Both the position numbers and the translations under genes were made by a program. From positions 2,790,001 through 2,854,000 of the forward strand of contig JAULSN010000002.1 of the NCBI GenBank assembly GCA_033439765.1: DNA of 64,000 bases. Direction: 5' to 3'. This stretch comes from Lasiosphaeria ovina (Eukaryota; Ascomycota; Sordariomycetes; Sordariales; Lasiosphaeriaceae). Under the pieces are notes generated by a model, which saw only the letters and a program-made list of their open reading frames with translations, did not search any database and was not told where the DNA came from. Shown piece by piece: positions 1 to 11,694 of the stretch; within the stretch, counting starts at the first letter, position 1, and the number at the start of each line of letters is the position of its first letter.

Positions 1-2853
1 ACCAGATCGAAGAGGTCCTGAATCGGAATGCCGAGGCCAACGGTTTTTTGAATTTCGGACAGAATAACAAGCTCGACGATGCCGCGAATCCCTCCACTAA
101 ATAAAGGTCAGCTCTAAATACTTACTCGTCTCTGTAAAACATCGGCTGCGACAAACCCGTCAAGACTTAGAATGCGCGCGCCGGCAAATCTCGGTTTTAT
201 TCGAATAGTCCAGGGCGATACTGTGAAGCGACAGCCCAGCGGGCAAGCTCTGATGTGAGCTATCGAGTCCCCCGGTTCCAACTGGCTGGACCTTTGGATG
301 CAGTTTTCACAGATGCCATGCTGCAGCGGATAGCAGGGCAGCATGTTTGTGGGACACTTTGACAGGCAGGACAGGCAGGTCCTCTGGCCGCTGATCTTGG
401 AAACGCCGCAGTCTCTGGCAGCCGATGCCAGGCGGCCGTGGATATCTTCTTGGTTCATGAGGCGTGACATCTCGGACCACAGCTGCTCAAAAAAGATGTC
501 GGCGTCGTACGAGTCGCGGTATCGGCCGATTTCGAGCGAGTCATCGTCGTCCCAGTCGTCGCAAGAATTGCCGCTGGAGTAGCTCTCTCGGGACCGGGCC
601 TTGTGGATGAACTGGTGGCCCTTTTCATGACTTTCCAAGTAATTTGTACATCTGCGGCCGAAGCTGTCCTTGGCTTCGCAACGCCAGTACCTATTTCGGA
701 ACCACTGAAGGCCGCGTCGTGTCTCGTCTTCCAGCTCCTCTTTTCTTCTTTGGGCGTCTGTCAAGATCGGTTAGCAAGGCGATATCGGCAGCTAAGACAT
801 GTAGCCAACTTACGCTGCGGCTCGGCCGACCGGACTTGGGCAACAATGCAAGCGGCCAGGTACGGAACTATATCCGCCAAGAGCTCGGCCTCGCCACCGA
901 CCATCTCCGTGTCATCGAGGCTCCTGGACTTGGCCATATTCCACAAGACTCCCGTCATGTGCTCTCCAAACGAGGTCGGTAGGCCATCATCTCGACCTAC
1001 CACTTGGTGCAGGTCCAGCGAGTCCCGGTAGTCGCGACCTAAAATGGTGGCTGACTTGGCGACATAAGCATTGAGACTCGGTACGTCGAGGTCCATGTTG
1101 AACGATCGCCGTTTGTTGCGGATGCCGTCCGAGAGAAGCCGGATCTCGTTGTACAGTCCCTTGATCTGGACGGATATCTGATTGGTTGTCATCGGATCCC
1201 GGTTGAAGGTGGGAATTGAGATGACACGGAAAAAGTCGTAATAGCAGAGAACGAGCTCCTCTGCGTTGTTTATCGTCTTGCCCCGGTGATGCCACTTTCG
1301 ACGAAGTTCGGTAAACCGGCTTGACCCTTCAAAGCTGCGAAGGAGTCTCTCGGTTGCGCTCCGCTCGTCGCCATCGCGCTGCTGCGGCGGCATCTTGTTG
1401 AGTATGATGATCAGCCCGGGCCTCACACGCTGGTTGAGGGTCTTTTCATGGCCGTCCTTGGCCCATGCGAACAGCGTTTCGAGGATATCGTGGGCGGCCC
1501 TAAAGTCCGGACATTAGCGCGCTCATTGCCGCCAGATGACAAGAGAATAGGGTGAAGAGCTGGCTTACCTGGTGTTGTTTGTTACAAAGCAGATGATATC
1601 TGAGAAAGCATAGAGAAGTCTTGGATAGACGTGTTTCACCACCTTACTCCGGGTATCAGGGGTAACATGGCCGCGTTTGTCAGGGTAGTAAGTGGCGAAG
1701 TCGATTTCTCCCCACTGCAGGTCAATTTCGTTCATAGCCGTCTCGCTATGTTCCCAATACTGCTCGTATGCCGTTTGGCCATGAACACCGCCGAGGCCGA
1801 TTTTATTGAGGAAGTCCTTGCTGGCGTCAGAATGGACTCTGCGCGAGACGGGATTGTCCGAGCCCGAGAATCCCTCGCTGTCTGGATAGGTACGGAACAG
1901 GTGGTTAGCTAGTCGGCCTAAAGCCACTAGTTGGAAGACTGCCCTGCTTACCGACAAAGAACAGCGGATCCTCTGTCGAGATGGTCACGGGGTCTGCAAA
2001 GACATGAACGTCGGAGCTGGTGGAATCAAACTCGTCGTCGACCACGCCTGGAACAGGGACGCGAAAGTCGAACCTTCGGCGGGGAGCCGCCATGCGGATC
2101 ATGGCGCGAATCAGGGTGCTTTTGCCCGAGCCCGTATCTCCAACGAAGGATATGACTCTTGGGTACTGGCGCGTAGGCTTGTTGGTCGTCTCTGACAGCA
2201 GGGCCTCGAGCCTAGGGTAAATGTGGAGCTGGGGATAGGGGCCAGGCTGGTTGCGGGGGACTCCGAACCAGGTAGACCATAGGTCGTCGAGGTGGGTCGA
2301 AGTGACCTCTTCGCGCTTCACGCGGCTCGAGTCCAGTAGCCAGGTTGTGTAGACGACCGTCTTGTAGTCTATCTCCTCGCAGCGGGGGGAATCCGGATCA
2401 TCGTCGTAGCCATCGTCAGCGCCGGGGCAATGGTCACCGCTCTGGGCAAGACAACTGTGATGGGCAGGCCATTTTGAGCGTCTCGCCGGCCCGCAGCCGC
2501 GACAAAAGACAAACTGGCTGGGGCTTCCTCTCTGTTCGCAAATGCGGCAGGCGTAGTGAATCTTGAGCTCTTCTGCCAGGTCGCGGACGCTGTACATTTT
2601 CGGGTCAGCAATTAAACAATGCTCAGGGGGCAGCTTATGAATGATCGCACAGGTTACTGCCCGGCGCAGGCCACGAGACTTCCTCGGCCTGTTCGTCGGG
2701 GTCATGGTCCCACTCGAGCTCGTCGGCCAACATCAAGCTATCGTTGCCACCCGAGTCGCGGCCGGTCGATATGACGATTTTCTCCAGGGCGTCGGCGAGG
2801 TCGTCTCGGCTCGCCCCCGAGCCGAGCGACAAGATCTGGGATCTTGACGCCAT
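1..2853 (-). CDS. Patatin-like phospholipase with N-terminal zinc cluster, P-loop and RING-like cluster (3' part outside window)
   Basis: Read as six exons: 2853-2651, 2589-1952, 1881-1569, 1499-814, 757-157 and 96 to beyond base 1; all junction phases agree. Residues 82-122 hold a Cys/His cluster (C82, C85, C97, C100, C114, C122). GDTGSGKST at 218-226 is a clear Walker A motif, so a nucleotide-binding NTPase-like segment is present. Residues 640-661 (Cys, Cys, His, His) and 741-766 (Cys-rich, RING-like) are further likely zinc sites. The exon 5/6 junction rebuilds LSLDGGGIRGIVEL, the oxyanion-loop signature that opens a patatin domain. The GXSXG serine motif and catalytic Asp must lie left of the window. 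Patatins hydrolyse acyl esters of phospholipids; activity here is inferred. The first intron uses a weak GTGCGA donor, chosen because it alone joins the two frames. It is probably cytosolic: no signal peptide is seen. Confidence 0.82.
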
Positions 2854-4148
2854 TCCGGAAATTTAAATTTGGTCGAGGGCGATGAGCACTTCAGAGTCGG
2901 CGAAGGCAATCCACCTCAAAGAGTTTTAAGGGGCATTCATTATTCATTGTTGAGAGATTTTCGACCTGGATGAGATGCGGCGAGGCGAGGCTGTCGAGGC
3001 TGTCACGGGAAGGCCAAGCCGCGCTGGACCTGATGCGCTTCTGCAAGGCGATAGACGGCAGCCAATGGCCACTGGCGACGGACGCCATTTGATTCCTCCT
3101 GGGTTATGCCCGCCTGGCGAAGAACGGCCCCCCCAACCCCAACCTCAGCGTCTGCCTCTGGACGGCGCGAGACGATGCCGGCGTCTTGGGCCGTCTTTCG
3201 GCGAATCACGAGCTTGGGAGCTGCAAGCCGCCGCCCATCTCGTGCATTTCGGGCGGGGTCAGTGCCAATGCCGGCTGTGCTGTAAGCTGGCAGAGCAAGG
3301 CTGTGTAACAACAATGTTTGTCGATTGCTCAACCACACCCGCTGCGCTGCGAGAGAAAAGAAACAGAATAGCCTCGACAGTCTGCCTCGACAGGTACCTT
3401 GCCTTACCCTCCTGCTAAGCCCTCGGGAGTGAGACAGGCGGTCCGTCCCCGGCTCAGGCACCCGTGCATTTCGTCTACCGGGTACGGAATTGCAGGGATT
3501 CCATACCTTATCCAGATTGTCAATAATGGTCGAGGTGCTGTTATGGGCTTGCCTGACTGAAACAACCTGGAATTTGCACAATGGGCGACTATTTTCTGGA
3601 GGGGAAAGGATGGAAGGAACCCTTTCACAACAGAAAAGCACAAGGTTGCATATCCATTGGATGCACCTTCCCGGCAAGAAGCTAGCAACCCCCTTCGGAG
3701 CTCCTAGTCGGCCGCTTTAACAACCCGAGACGTGTTCCTGGCAGGTGCGCCCGACACTCTCTCCAAGTTCAAGTTTCCTACAGTTCTGAGTTAGCAGAAG
3801 AGGGAGACACAGCTGGTGTGGCCTTTTTAATTGTTTTTTAAAACATGAATTCCGAATTAACTCTCATCATCTCCCCCATTCTATCACCATCTATATTCCA
3901 CCCAATCCGTCCGAATGCAATGTATCCGTCCCTCGTCTATCAGACCGCCCATGGGGTATATCCTGAACGTTTCTATTTCGGCCGCCGCGACTTTCGAGCA
4001 GAAATGCATGATAATGCTTCGGCTGCGGCGGACCAGACAGCGAAAAAAATCACAAATGCCTGCCTTCCTCAATGTATACACAAAAGGAAAAAAGACAAAG
4101 GGAACAAAAAATAACTGCCTAGGAGGCACCTTGGGTAAGTAGGCGCGC
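2854..4148. other. Intergenic: patatin 5' flank and MFS transporter 3' flank
   Basis: No reading frame here resembles a known protein or shows a convincing exon series. The left part should hold the promoter of the patatin gene, and the right part (AT-richer, about 3830-4130) the 3' end of the transporter transcript. No repeat or RNA gene is recognised. Confidence 0.5.
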
Positions 4149-6261
4149 TCATACCATATTAGTATTATCATGGCTGCCGCCCCGCTCCTTCTCCTTCTCC
4201 TTCTCCCTTAGCTCGTCGTCGGTGTGGTTCCCGACAATGGTGCCCTCGTCGTCGCTCGACGGCCGCACGCCCTGCGGCTGCTGCTCCGGCTGCTCGCGCG
4301 GGACCTCGTCGAGGCGCTGCGAACGGTTGGACATGAAGCGCGACAGTAGACCGCTGTCCATGCGCGCGTGGCTGTTGCGGCGGCTGGCCCGGCTGGCCCG
4401 GCTCGCCGTCTTCCTGATCTCGTTGTTGATCTCGGCCTCGGCCTCGGCCTGGTCCTCGGTGATAACCTCCAGCGGCTCCGTCGGGCCCGCTCCGGCGCCC
4501 GCCGCCGCGGCACCGCGCATGCGAGCCATGATGGTAGCCGCTTCGGACGCGTACTTGCAGCGCATGCGGATGGCGGCGCCGTAGCGGTAGAAGAGGAACG
4601 GGAAGGGCATGCAGGCCAGTGCGAGGAAGGCCGGGATTGTGCTAGCCCAGTGGATGCCCAAGTCCTTGTACATATACGTGGTGAATAAGGGGAACGCGGC
4701 TCCGAATAGCGACCGAAGCACCGAGTTGGACGCCAGCACCGATGCCGCGAAGACGGTATAGCTGTCGATTAGGTATGTCATGAGCGACAGGAACACGAGC
4801 ACTAGCCCGCACGCGAAGAAACCCGACGCGATAATTGGCACGATCCAGTGGACCGACGGGCTGTTAGTCCAAGCGAACCAGAAGAGCCCGACGGGCAGCA
4901 GCACCGACCCGATCATGGCGCAGAACAGCCGCGCCTCGGGAGGAGCCACCCCGCCGTGCGCCGCCGCCACGCGCATGTAGCGCTTGTTGTCGTACATGCA
5001 GTACAACACGGCGATCAGCACGCCAACAGCGACACCGATAAACGCCAGTCCGCCCACGCCGGCGCTCCACCCGCGGTACTGCTGAAACACGATGGGAAAG
5101 GCGGCAAAGAGCATGTACAGCGTCCCGTACACGATGGCCATGTAGATGGACGTCAGGAACACGATGGGCTCGGAAAACAGCAGCACCCACGGCCGCACCA
5201 TGGCCGTCTTGATTTGCTTCATCTTCTCGCCCTTGCGGCCCCGGTGCTCCCAGTTGGACGCGTCTACCTTGGAGACGTAGAACTTGCCCGTGACCTTCCT
5301 CAGCTCCGCCGCCCGCTTGCGCAGCAGCACCGGCGCGTACGTCTCGGGCACGAACAGGACGCACGCAATCCACAGCACTCCCGTGAAGATGGCCGTGACG
5401 CCTTGGACCCAGCGCCAGCCTTCAGCCGCGCCCTTGATTTTACATGACAGTTAGTGCGTCTCTTCAGGGCTAAGGGGGCGTTAGGGTCATACCAGGAAGC
5501 CGCCAACAATAGGTCCGATGGCAGGACCGAGGAACGGGGCCGTTGCAAACACGCCACTCGCCATACCTCGCTCTAAAATCCAGTCGTTAGCCCAGCTTGA
5601 GACTACCTCGACAAGAGTTGGCAGCACACGTACCGTTTGCGGAGAATATGTCGGCAATGACGCCACCCGAGTTAGTCAGGGGCGACGAGCCAAAGGAGCC
5701 GGCAAAGAAGCGGAGGATGATGAGGGTCTGGATGTTCTGGGCGCCGGCGCCGCCAGCGTTGAAGGCGGTGAAGACGGCGTAGGTGGTGAAGAAGATGATC
5801 TGACGGCCGTAGAACTCGCTCAGGGGCGCCCACAGCAGCGGGCCGACGGCGAAGCCGACGACGAACAACGAGATGCCGACAATGGCCAGCTCAGTCGAGA
5901 TGTGGAAGTCGTGGATGACCTGCATAATGCCGCCCGAGTAGGCGGTGCTGGCGAAGGCGACGGCCAGCGTGGCGATGGCCTGCAGCGCCGTGATGACCCA
6001 CTTGCGCCACGGCGCGAACTGCATGGGGTTGCGGGCGTCGCGCGGCAGGAAGTCGACCACGTACGGCGACTCGGCCGTGCCGTGCCCCGGGTACGCGTGC
6101 TCGAGCACCTCGGGCGTCAGGCCCGACGGGTTGAAGACCAGCGAGAAGTGCGACACGCGGTTGGTGCCGCGGTTCTGGCCCTCGACGTCCTTCTCACTAA
6201 TGGCTGCTGCTGCTGTCGTCGATGTCGACGCCGCCGCCGCCGGCTGGGTCGTTGTGCCCAT
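4149..6261 (-). CDS. MFS transporter, DHA1 drug:H+ antiporter / polyamine type
   Basis: Three exons, 6261-5634, 5572-5493 and 5432-4149, give 663 residues; both introns (61 and 60 bp) have CTAAC-type branch sites and all phases agree. About 85 N-terminal cytosolic residues precede twelve predicted membrane helices. The helix 2-3 loop reads LSEFYGRQ, the MFS motif A. Helix 5 carries [10 protein letters not shown] (motif C, typical of antiporters), completed by the small second exon. The central loop after helix 6 is long and basic, and the tail is rich in Glu, Lys, Ser and Arg. The closest families I recognise are fungal DHA1 carriers such as Tpo1-, Flr1- and Caf5-like plasma-membrane exporters, which expel polyamines or xenobiotics by proton exchange. 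The substrate cannot be read from sequence. No biosynthetic genes adjoin it, so a role in a metabolite cluster is not supported. Confidence 0.9.
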
Positions 6262-7196
6262 TATGTTGCTGGGTGTATTATTATATGCTGGACGTTAAGT
6301 CGACGTCGTCATGAGAAGCAGGATGTGTGAAGAAGACGACAGCAACGGCACAACGGATGGTCAGTAAGTAACAGGAGATGCCGTGGGGTATATATTATGG
6401 CTCGACGGTAGTCTGACGAGACTTGGTTGGAGTGTTAGTGAGTATGGCAACGAGCGAATGAACGAACTATGGAGAGAAAAGGAGGAGAGAGAGAGCGAGA
6501 GTGAGGAAGGAACCGACTTGTTTTCTTCATTCCCATTTTTCTTCCTCGTCCCTCTCAAATCTCGAGTGTCGGCCCCATTCCATGGCCCGCCCCGCCGCTC
6601 GGGAGAACTAGACGCCTTGAACCCGCTCTTCTGGTCGAGAACTGGATAATAATAGCCATGGTTCCTGCCGGCCTGCCTGGGCCAAGACTTTTTTTTTTTG
6701 GGCCGAGGCATAAACATTGCCCAGTAGCAGTGGGGATCCTCCTCGCGGGTGGAACACTGGAAACCCTGGGATTGATCTATGACCCCCGTGCTCTGTAGTA
6801 CTGTACTGTACCTGCTGTTCGTATGTAACTTGCTGTATGCCCTCTCTCTCGCTTGGCTCGGCGGCGTTCGTGTGACCCCACCGCGAGCGTGCCATGGTGC
6901 GGCTCTGCGCCGTCAAACTGGCGACTGTCGACTAATTACCCGGTAGGTGGGCTTGCTAGCCCCGTTGCAACTGCCACCTGCACCAACTAACACGGCACGG
7001 CGCTCCAGGCTTCCTTTTCTTTCGAGTTGTTGTCGACAGTTTGCTGTTGTTAGTTCTCTCCGTCAGCGATTTTCTTTATGTCTTCCATATCTATACGACC
7101 GAGGCAGGCAGACAATGCCCCCCTTTTCCACATAATACAGCAATACAGATCTGTAATTCTCGGTGCCTAGGGAATGAGAAAGCATCCACGGGAGGG

Positions 7197-7228
7197 ACGG
7201 ATGGATGGATGGATGGACGGACGGACGG
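7197..7228. repeat. Tetranucleotide microsatellite (ATGG/ACGG)8
   Basis: Eight consecutive 4-bp units, one ACGG, four ATGG and three ACGG, are visible in noncoding DNA. Confidence 0.9.
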
Positions 7229-7428
7229 GGCCGGACTGCTTCCTAACAGAGGCACGACGTGATGAGCGTGGGGGCGCCAGGTGAGAGGTGAGAGGTGAGA
7301 ATAAGTAGGCCGCGGCCCTCGGCACGGCAGCGGTCGTGCAACATTTTTTTTACCGAGCATGTATCCGTATTGTATTATTATGCCTTACATGTGCAGGGCA
7401 CGAAGATCTGCGGGTGGTGTTGTGCTGT

Positions 7429-7452
7429 TGGCTGGCTGGCTGGCTGGCTGGT
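7429..7452. repeat. Tetranucleotide microsatellite (TGGC)n
   Basis: About six consecutive TGGC-type units in noncoding DNA, the last one imperfect. Confidence 0.9.
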
Positions 7453-7806
7453 CCACTTCCTCTTCTTTTCCCAAATTCCCAATGGATATCATATCGAAGA
7501 TTTTCGTTGCCATGCCATGTAATGAGTGGGGTCTCTGATGGTACAGTACAAGGGGGAGACCATGTTTTGTTCCGGACTTGGGCGCAGCAGTAGACAACGA
7601 GATAGACTATAGAAAAATAGAAAAAGAAAGATTGGTTGATGAATAGTTGCCCGAGCAAAGCAGCCCGGACTCTATATTCGTCTCCCCGAACGAGTGTATC
7701 AATACGTGACGTTTCATTCATTCATCATTCCAAAAACGAAGGTGTAAGTGCCAAAAAAATCGGTAATCTCCTTGGCCAGCCCTGAGCCGAGGCATCTCGG
7801 CGCTCG

Positions 7807-7827
7807 CCCCCCCCCCCCCCCCCCCCC
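7807..7827. repeat. Homopolymer C21
   Basis: Twenty-one consecutive C on the plus strand. Its length may be uncertain because of sequencing slippage. Confidence 0.9.
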
Positions 7828-8370
7828 GGTCATCCAGTCCCACGATCCACTAGTGTAAGCATGGGCACCACAACCACAGCAGCTAGGCTTAGCGCAACCC
7901 CCGCCCGGAAGGGACAGCGGCCGACATCCGACTTCCATCTTCACTTTGCTTTTTTCAGGTAACGGATAGGTCGGGGGCTCCACCACGGAAGAAGGAGATG
8001 TAAAAACGCCGACTGACACTTGTCTCTAGACTCTGCACAGTTGTTTGCTCAGGAACTATTGAGCTGGGCCGAGCTGGCCGAGGTTTGTCTGCTGGTCAGC
8101 AAGAAACTGTCATGGTAGGGTCGGTATTCGGACCTGAAATTGTCAGAAACAATGACGAACGCAGCCGCCGTTCCCGAGCTACGTATCATACCTACCGAAG
8201 TTGCCTTCGTTTCGACGGGCCGCTGCCGGACTCCGAAGCCTGGTTAACAATAGCATCCAAACGGTGCGGTACGTTTGCCAATATTGGGGGACGATTAGTC
8301 TAGTCCATTTAGCCGTTGGATGTGCTTGCTGTTGGCTGACAGGAGGTATTCACTGCCATCAGCAAGAAAG

Positions 8371-8396
8371 AAAAAAAAAAAAAAAAAAAAAAAAAA
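8371..8396. repeat. Homopolymer A26
   Basis: Twenty-six consecutive A on the plus strand, preceded by a GAAAG stretch. No target-site duplication or coding remnant beside it points to a retroposed poly(A) tail. Confidence 0.85.
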
Positions 8397-8854
8397 CAGG
8401 AAATAGAGGTTGTGCCAGTGCTCTTTCGTGGAATCATAGCCGCCGAGGACGGACGGTACGGATAGAGAGGATAAAGTGGCCGTCTGGCCGAACTACGTCG
8501 GATTGATGCCAGCCAGCCTAGGTACCGTAGGTAGTTATTTAGGTAGTTAGTTGTCGTGGCAGACTCGCGGCGACTTCCCTCAAATAAACGGAAAAGAAGA
8601 AAAAAAAGGTTACCGAGTTGATGAAAACCAAGCACCGGCCATAGTCAATACCATGCATGCATGCATGTTGACCAGTCAGTTGTTGTTTGGAGATTCTACA
8701 AGGCCCCCTTTCAATCGTAGAAAAAGGGGGGTTTTGTTGACAACCCCCTCACCTGACCTCACCTCGTCCATCCCATCTCTTACCCAAGCCCAACCGCCAT
8801 CAACAGCAACCCCACGGGGGACAGACATAGACACACACAGGATATAAACACCAC

Positions 8855-10952
8855 TCAGTCCTCGAAACCACCCCACTCATCCGCGCCGCCACCACCACCA
8901 AGCTGCACCGTTCTCCCCGTAGACTTGAGCGTCGGCAAGCCCGCGCCGTCCCTGATAATCCGGCCGTGGGCGTCTCTCGCGAACGGGCCATCGGAGTCCT
9001 CTTCCCTCTCATCCTCAGTATCACTGTCGCTGTCGCTATCATCGCTGTCGTTATCACTGCTGTCGTCATCCTCGACGCCATAAAACTCATCGACAGTCAC
9101 GGCCTTGTCGCCCGTGGCCTTAAGCGTGGGGATGCCGTGCTGGTCGCGGACAATCCGTCCGTTATCGTCGCGCACGAACGGGCCGTCCTCCTCCCCCTCT
9201 CCCCCTTTCTTCTCTCCATCCGGGCCCAAAGCATCCCTGACAAACGCCGCAACGAAAAACCCCATCACACCCCTCCCATCATCACGGTTCGCGCGCACGC
9301 ACGCGTCAGCGACAGCCTCGTCACCGGCACACGCAGCGGCATCGCCGCGGACGGACCAGTCGCGCATGCCGCGGGGCTGGTCGGCGCGCGCCAAGAGACG
9401 CCACCCATTAGTACGCGCGGCGGGCGACGCGAGCGCGGCGAGCACGACGTGCTCGTTCTCGCCCGCGTGCACCGAGCACGTCGAGTACGTGATGCGGCGG
9501 GCGGCGGGAAAGGAAAAGGCGTGCTGTAGTAGGGCCAGCTGGAAGGATGCCAGCGCGGCGATGCGCGCGCGCAGCTCGGCGTCGGACGAGAGCACGGTCA
9601 CGGTCTCGCCGTCGTCGCCGACGAGCTGCGGCAGCGGCTTGCTGCTGTTATCATCGTCATTACGGGTGCTGGCTTGCGGCCGCTTGCGCTTCTTGTTGTG
9701 ATGCTTATCCTTAGTTCCCGTAGGAGTAGTAGAATTAGAATTCGGGGCAGACGCGTCGGCGGGCAGGAACAGCTCGGGGGCGTCATCGCGGCTGACGATA
9801 CCGCTGCCCGAGCAGCTGGGGTCCAGCAGCAGGGCGCGCACGTTGCGGAACTGCGCGGCGGTCGGGTCGGCCTTGAGGAAGTCGTGCCCCGGGTGCACGA
9901 CGGTGACGCCGTCGGACCCCGCTAGATTCACCATGCGGTCGAGCGTCTGGGCGCGGTGCTTGTCCTTTTCAAAGGCGAAGATGGTTGGCTGCTCGCTCTG
10001 CCCCTGCCCCTGCCCCTTCCCCTTTTGCTTCTGCTTCTTTTTCTTCTGCTGCGGTGCACTAGCGCCAGCAGGCACCGATTCTAACCCAAAGGCGCCGCGC
10101 TCGGCGAGGATAGCGGCGAGGTGCGTCGTCTTGTTGCCCGGGGCGGCGCAGGCGTCGATGATGTCACCATCCTCGGGACGGGGGTCGAGCAGGTAGGCCG
10201 GAAAGCACGAGGCCTTGTCCTGCAGGATGAGGGCGCCCGTCTTGTAGGCTTCGGCCTTGGCGAAGTCGAAGACGGGGCCCGGGGGCACGGCAATCAGGTT
10301 GGGGATGTGGCCGTCCAGACAGAGGACCCTCTTGGGAGGAGACTCGGTGGCGGCGCGGATGACGTCCTGGACGGTGGGCACGACGTCCCAGCCGGCAAAG
10401 GTGGTCTCGAGCTGGTCGTCGACGGTGGTCTTGAGCGTGTTGACGCGGATCCAGCGGGGGTGGACGGGCCCGGTGCGGGCGTCGGCCTCGACCAGGTGGC
10501 GCAGGGCGTCGACCGAGGAGCACTTCCGGCGCAGGCGGGCGCGCGTGAACTCGGACGTCAGCCGGGCCTTGTGGCGCTCGACGGCGGCGCGCAGGCCATG
10601 GGTCTGCGGCAGCGCGATGCCGCCCTTGGCGACGAGGAAGTCGTGGACGAGCAGGACAGCGAGGACGGGGGTGAGCTGTGAGGCAGTCAGTATGAATATG
10701 AATATGAATGGGTGTGAGAGAGAAAAGAGAAAAAAATACCTTGCGCTCCTTCTGCAGCAGCTGAGCATTCTCAATGACCTCCTTGAGCACGGGGCTCCAT
10801 TTGGACGACTCGAGGGCCAGGGCGTAGACAGCTGCAGGCGGCGACTTGAGCTCCTTGTCCTTGTCCTTGTTGCCAAAGACGCGCGACTTCAGACTCCCGC
10901 CATGCGACGTCGGCCCCAACAGAATGCCTGCCGCCTCGTGGTAGAGCGACAT
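8855..10952 (-). CDS. RCM1: 25S/28S rRNA (cytosine-C5)-methyltransferase, NSUN5/Rcm1 family
   Basis: Two exons, 10952-10740 and 10675-8855, encode 677 residues; the 64-bp intron is in phase 0. The protein starts MSLYHEAAGILLG, as in family members. The SAM-binding motif DACAAPGNKTTHL lies near residue 243. LLDPSCSGSG near 353 holds the motif IV cysteine, and YSTCSVHAGENEHVV near 463 holds the motif VI TCS nucleophile; both catalytic cysteines are present. Yeast Rcm1 and human NSUN5 methylate one cytosine in the large-subunit rRNA, in the nucleolus; that assignment rests on family membership. A Lys/Gln/Gly-rich insert interrupts the fold after the SAM motif, and another charged insert follows motif IV. 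About 110 extra C-terminal residues carry two copies of a GPF.RD..GRI.RD..G.PTLK.TG repeat separated by an acidic Asp/Ser stretch, not part of the core enzyme. Confidence 0.93.
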
Positions 10953-11694
10953 TAAAAAAGAGAAGAGGAAAAAAGCGCGCGTGTAACCAGCGGGCCGACA
11001 GCACCTTCTTAAGAGATCGGCTGCCAAGTCAAAAGTCCGAGCTGTGGGTTGCCAAAGTGCGAGACCCCAAAACGTGGGACAAGCTGCAGGTTTCTTTTCG
11101 CCCTAGACCGCCAGCGACAAGACTTTGCCGCTGTGCCTGGAGCCTAGCGCCCTGGACAATCCACCAATCCCACCCGTGCGCTGCGGCCCCAGATCGACCG
11201 TTACACTCGCACCTGGCTGTCAGGGGTTCACATTCGCTAAGCTTATTTTCACGTCTGAACATTCATTTTATCCAAAAGTCCCTTTCGGGTTCAATGTTAA
11301 GCTATATACGGGTGCCAAAAGCGGCAACTATGCCCTGCTCAAACCCTCAACTAGGTTGTAAGCAAGTGACACAAAAAGAAGCGAAGGCGTAGCCGAGAAT
11401 CGAAGTGGTAATAGATACAAAATCATGCAAAAAACATGCCAAAAGTTTTGAAGAAAGGAAAAAAGGGGGAGTCGTAAATCTCATAAAAACAATCCCCCAA
11501 CCAGGAAGTGATGCCTGTTTCAATGTTTTTTCTCCCCCGCCTGTGCCGGAAAGTAATGTCGAAATGATTCAACGATCCAAAGAGTTAAGCAATAATACAA
11601 AAAGTCTCAGTGCACAAAGCCAACAAACGTCGCTGTCCGGCAACCGAGTCTCGAAACGAATAGTAACAATCAAATGCTGTAGCGAAGCCGTCTA
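10953..11694. other. Intergenic: NSUN5 promoter side and WSC gene 3' side
   Basis: About 740 bp without a supported gene. The T/C-rich stretch just upstream of 10952 fits a promoter and 5' leader, and the AT-rich right half fits a 3' untranslated region of the minus-strand gene at 11695. Confidence 0.5.

Larger units (their letters stand above)
6262..8854. other. Intergenic, rich in simple repeats: MFS promoter side and NSUN5 3' side
   Basis: About 2.6 kb with no supported gene. It contains an unusual density of low-complexity tracts: CT/GA-rich DNA at 6470-6560, tetranucleotide runs near 7200 and 7430, C21 at 7807, A26 at 8371 and ATGC repeats at 8653. The part next to 6262 should contain the transporter promoter. 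Confidence 0.5.

Noticed and set aside
5518..6330. 270-codon frame on the plus strand across the MFS gene
   Set aside because: It is an antisense shadow of the transporter exons, whose splice signals and membrane helices are clear on the other strand.
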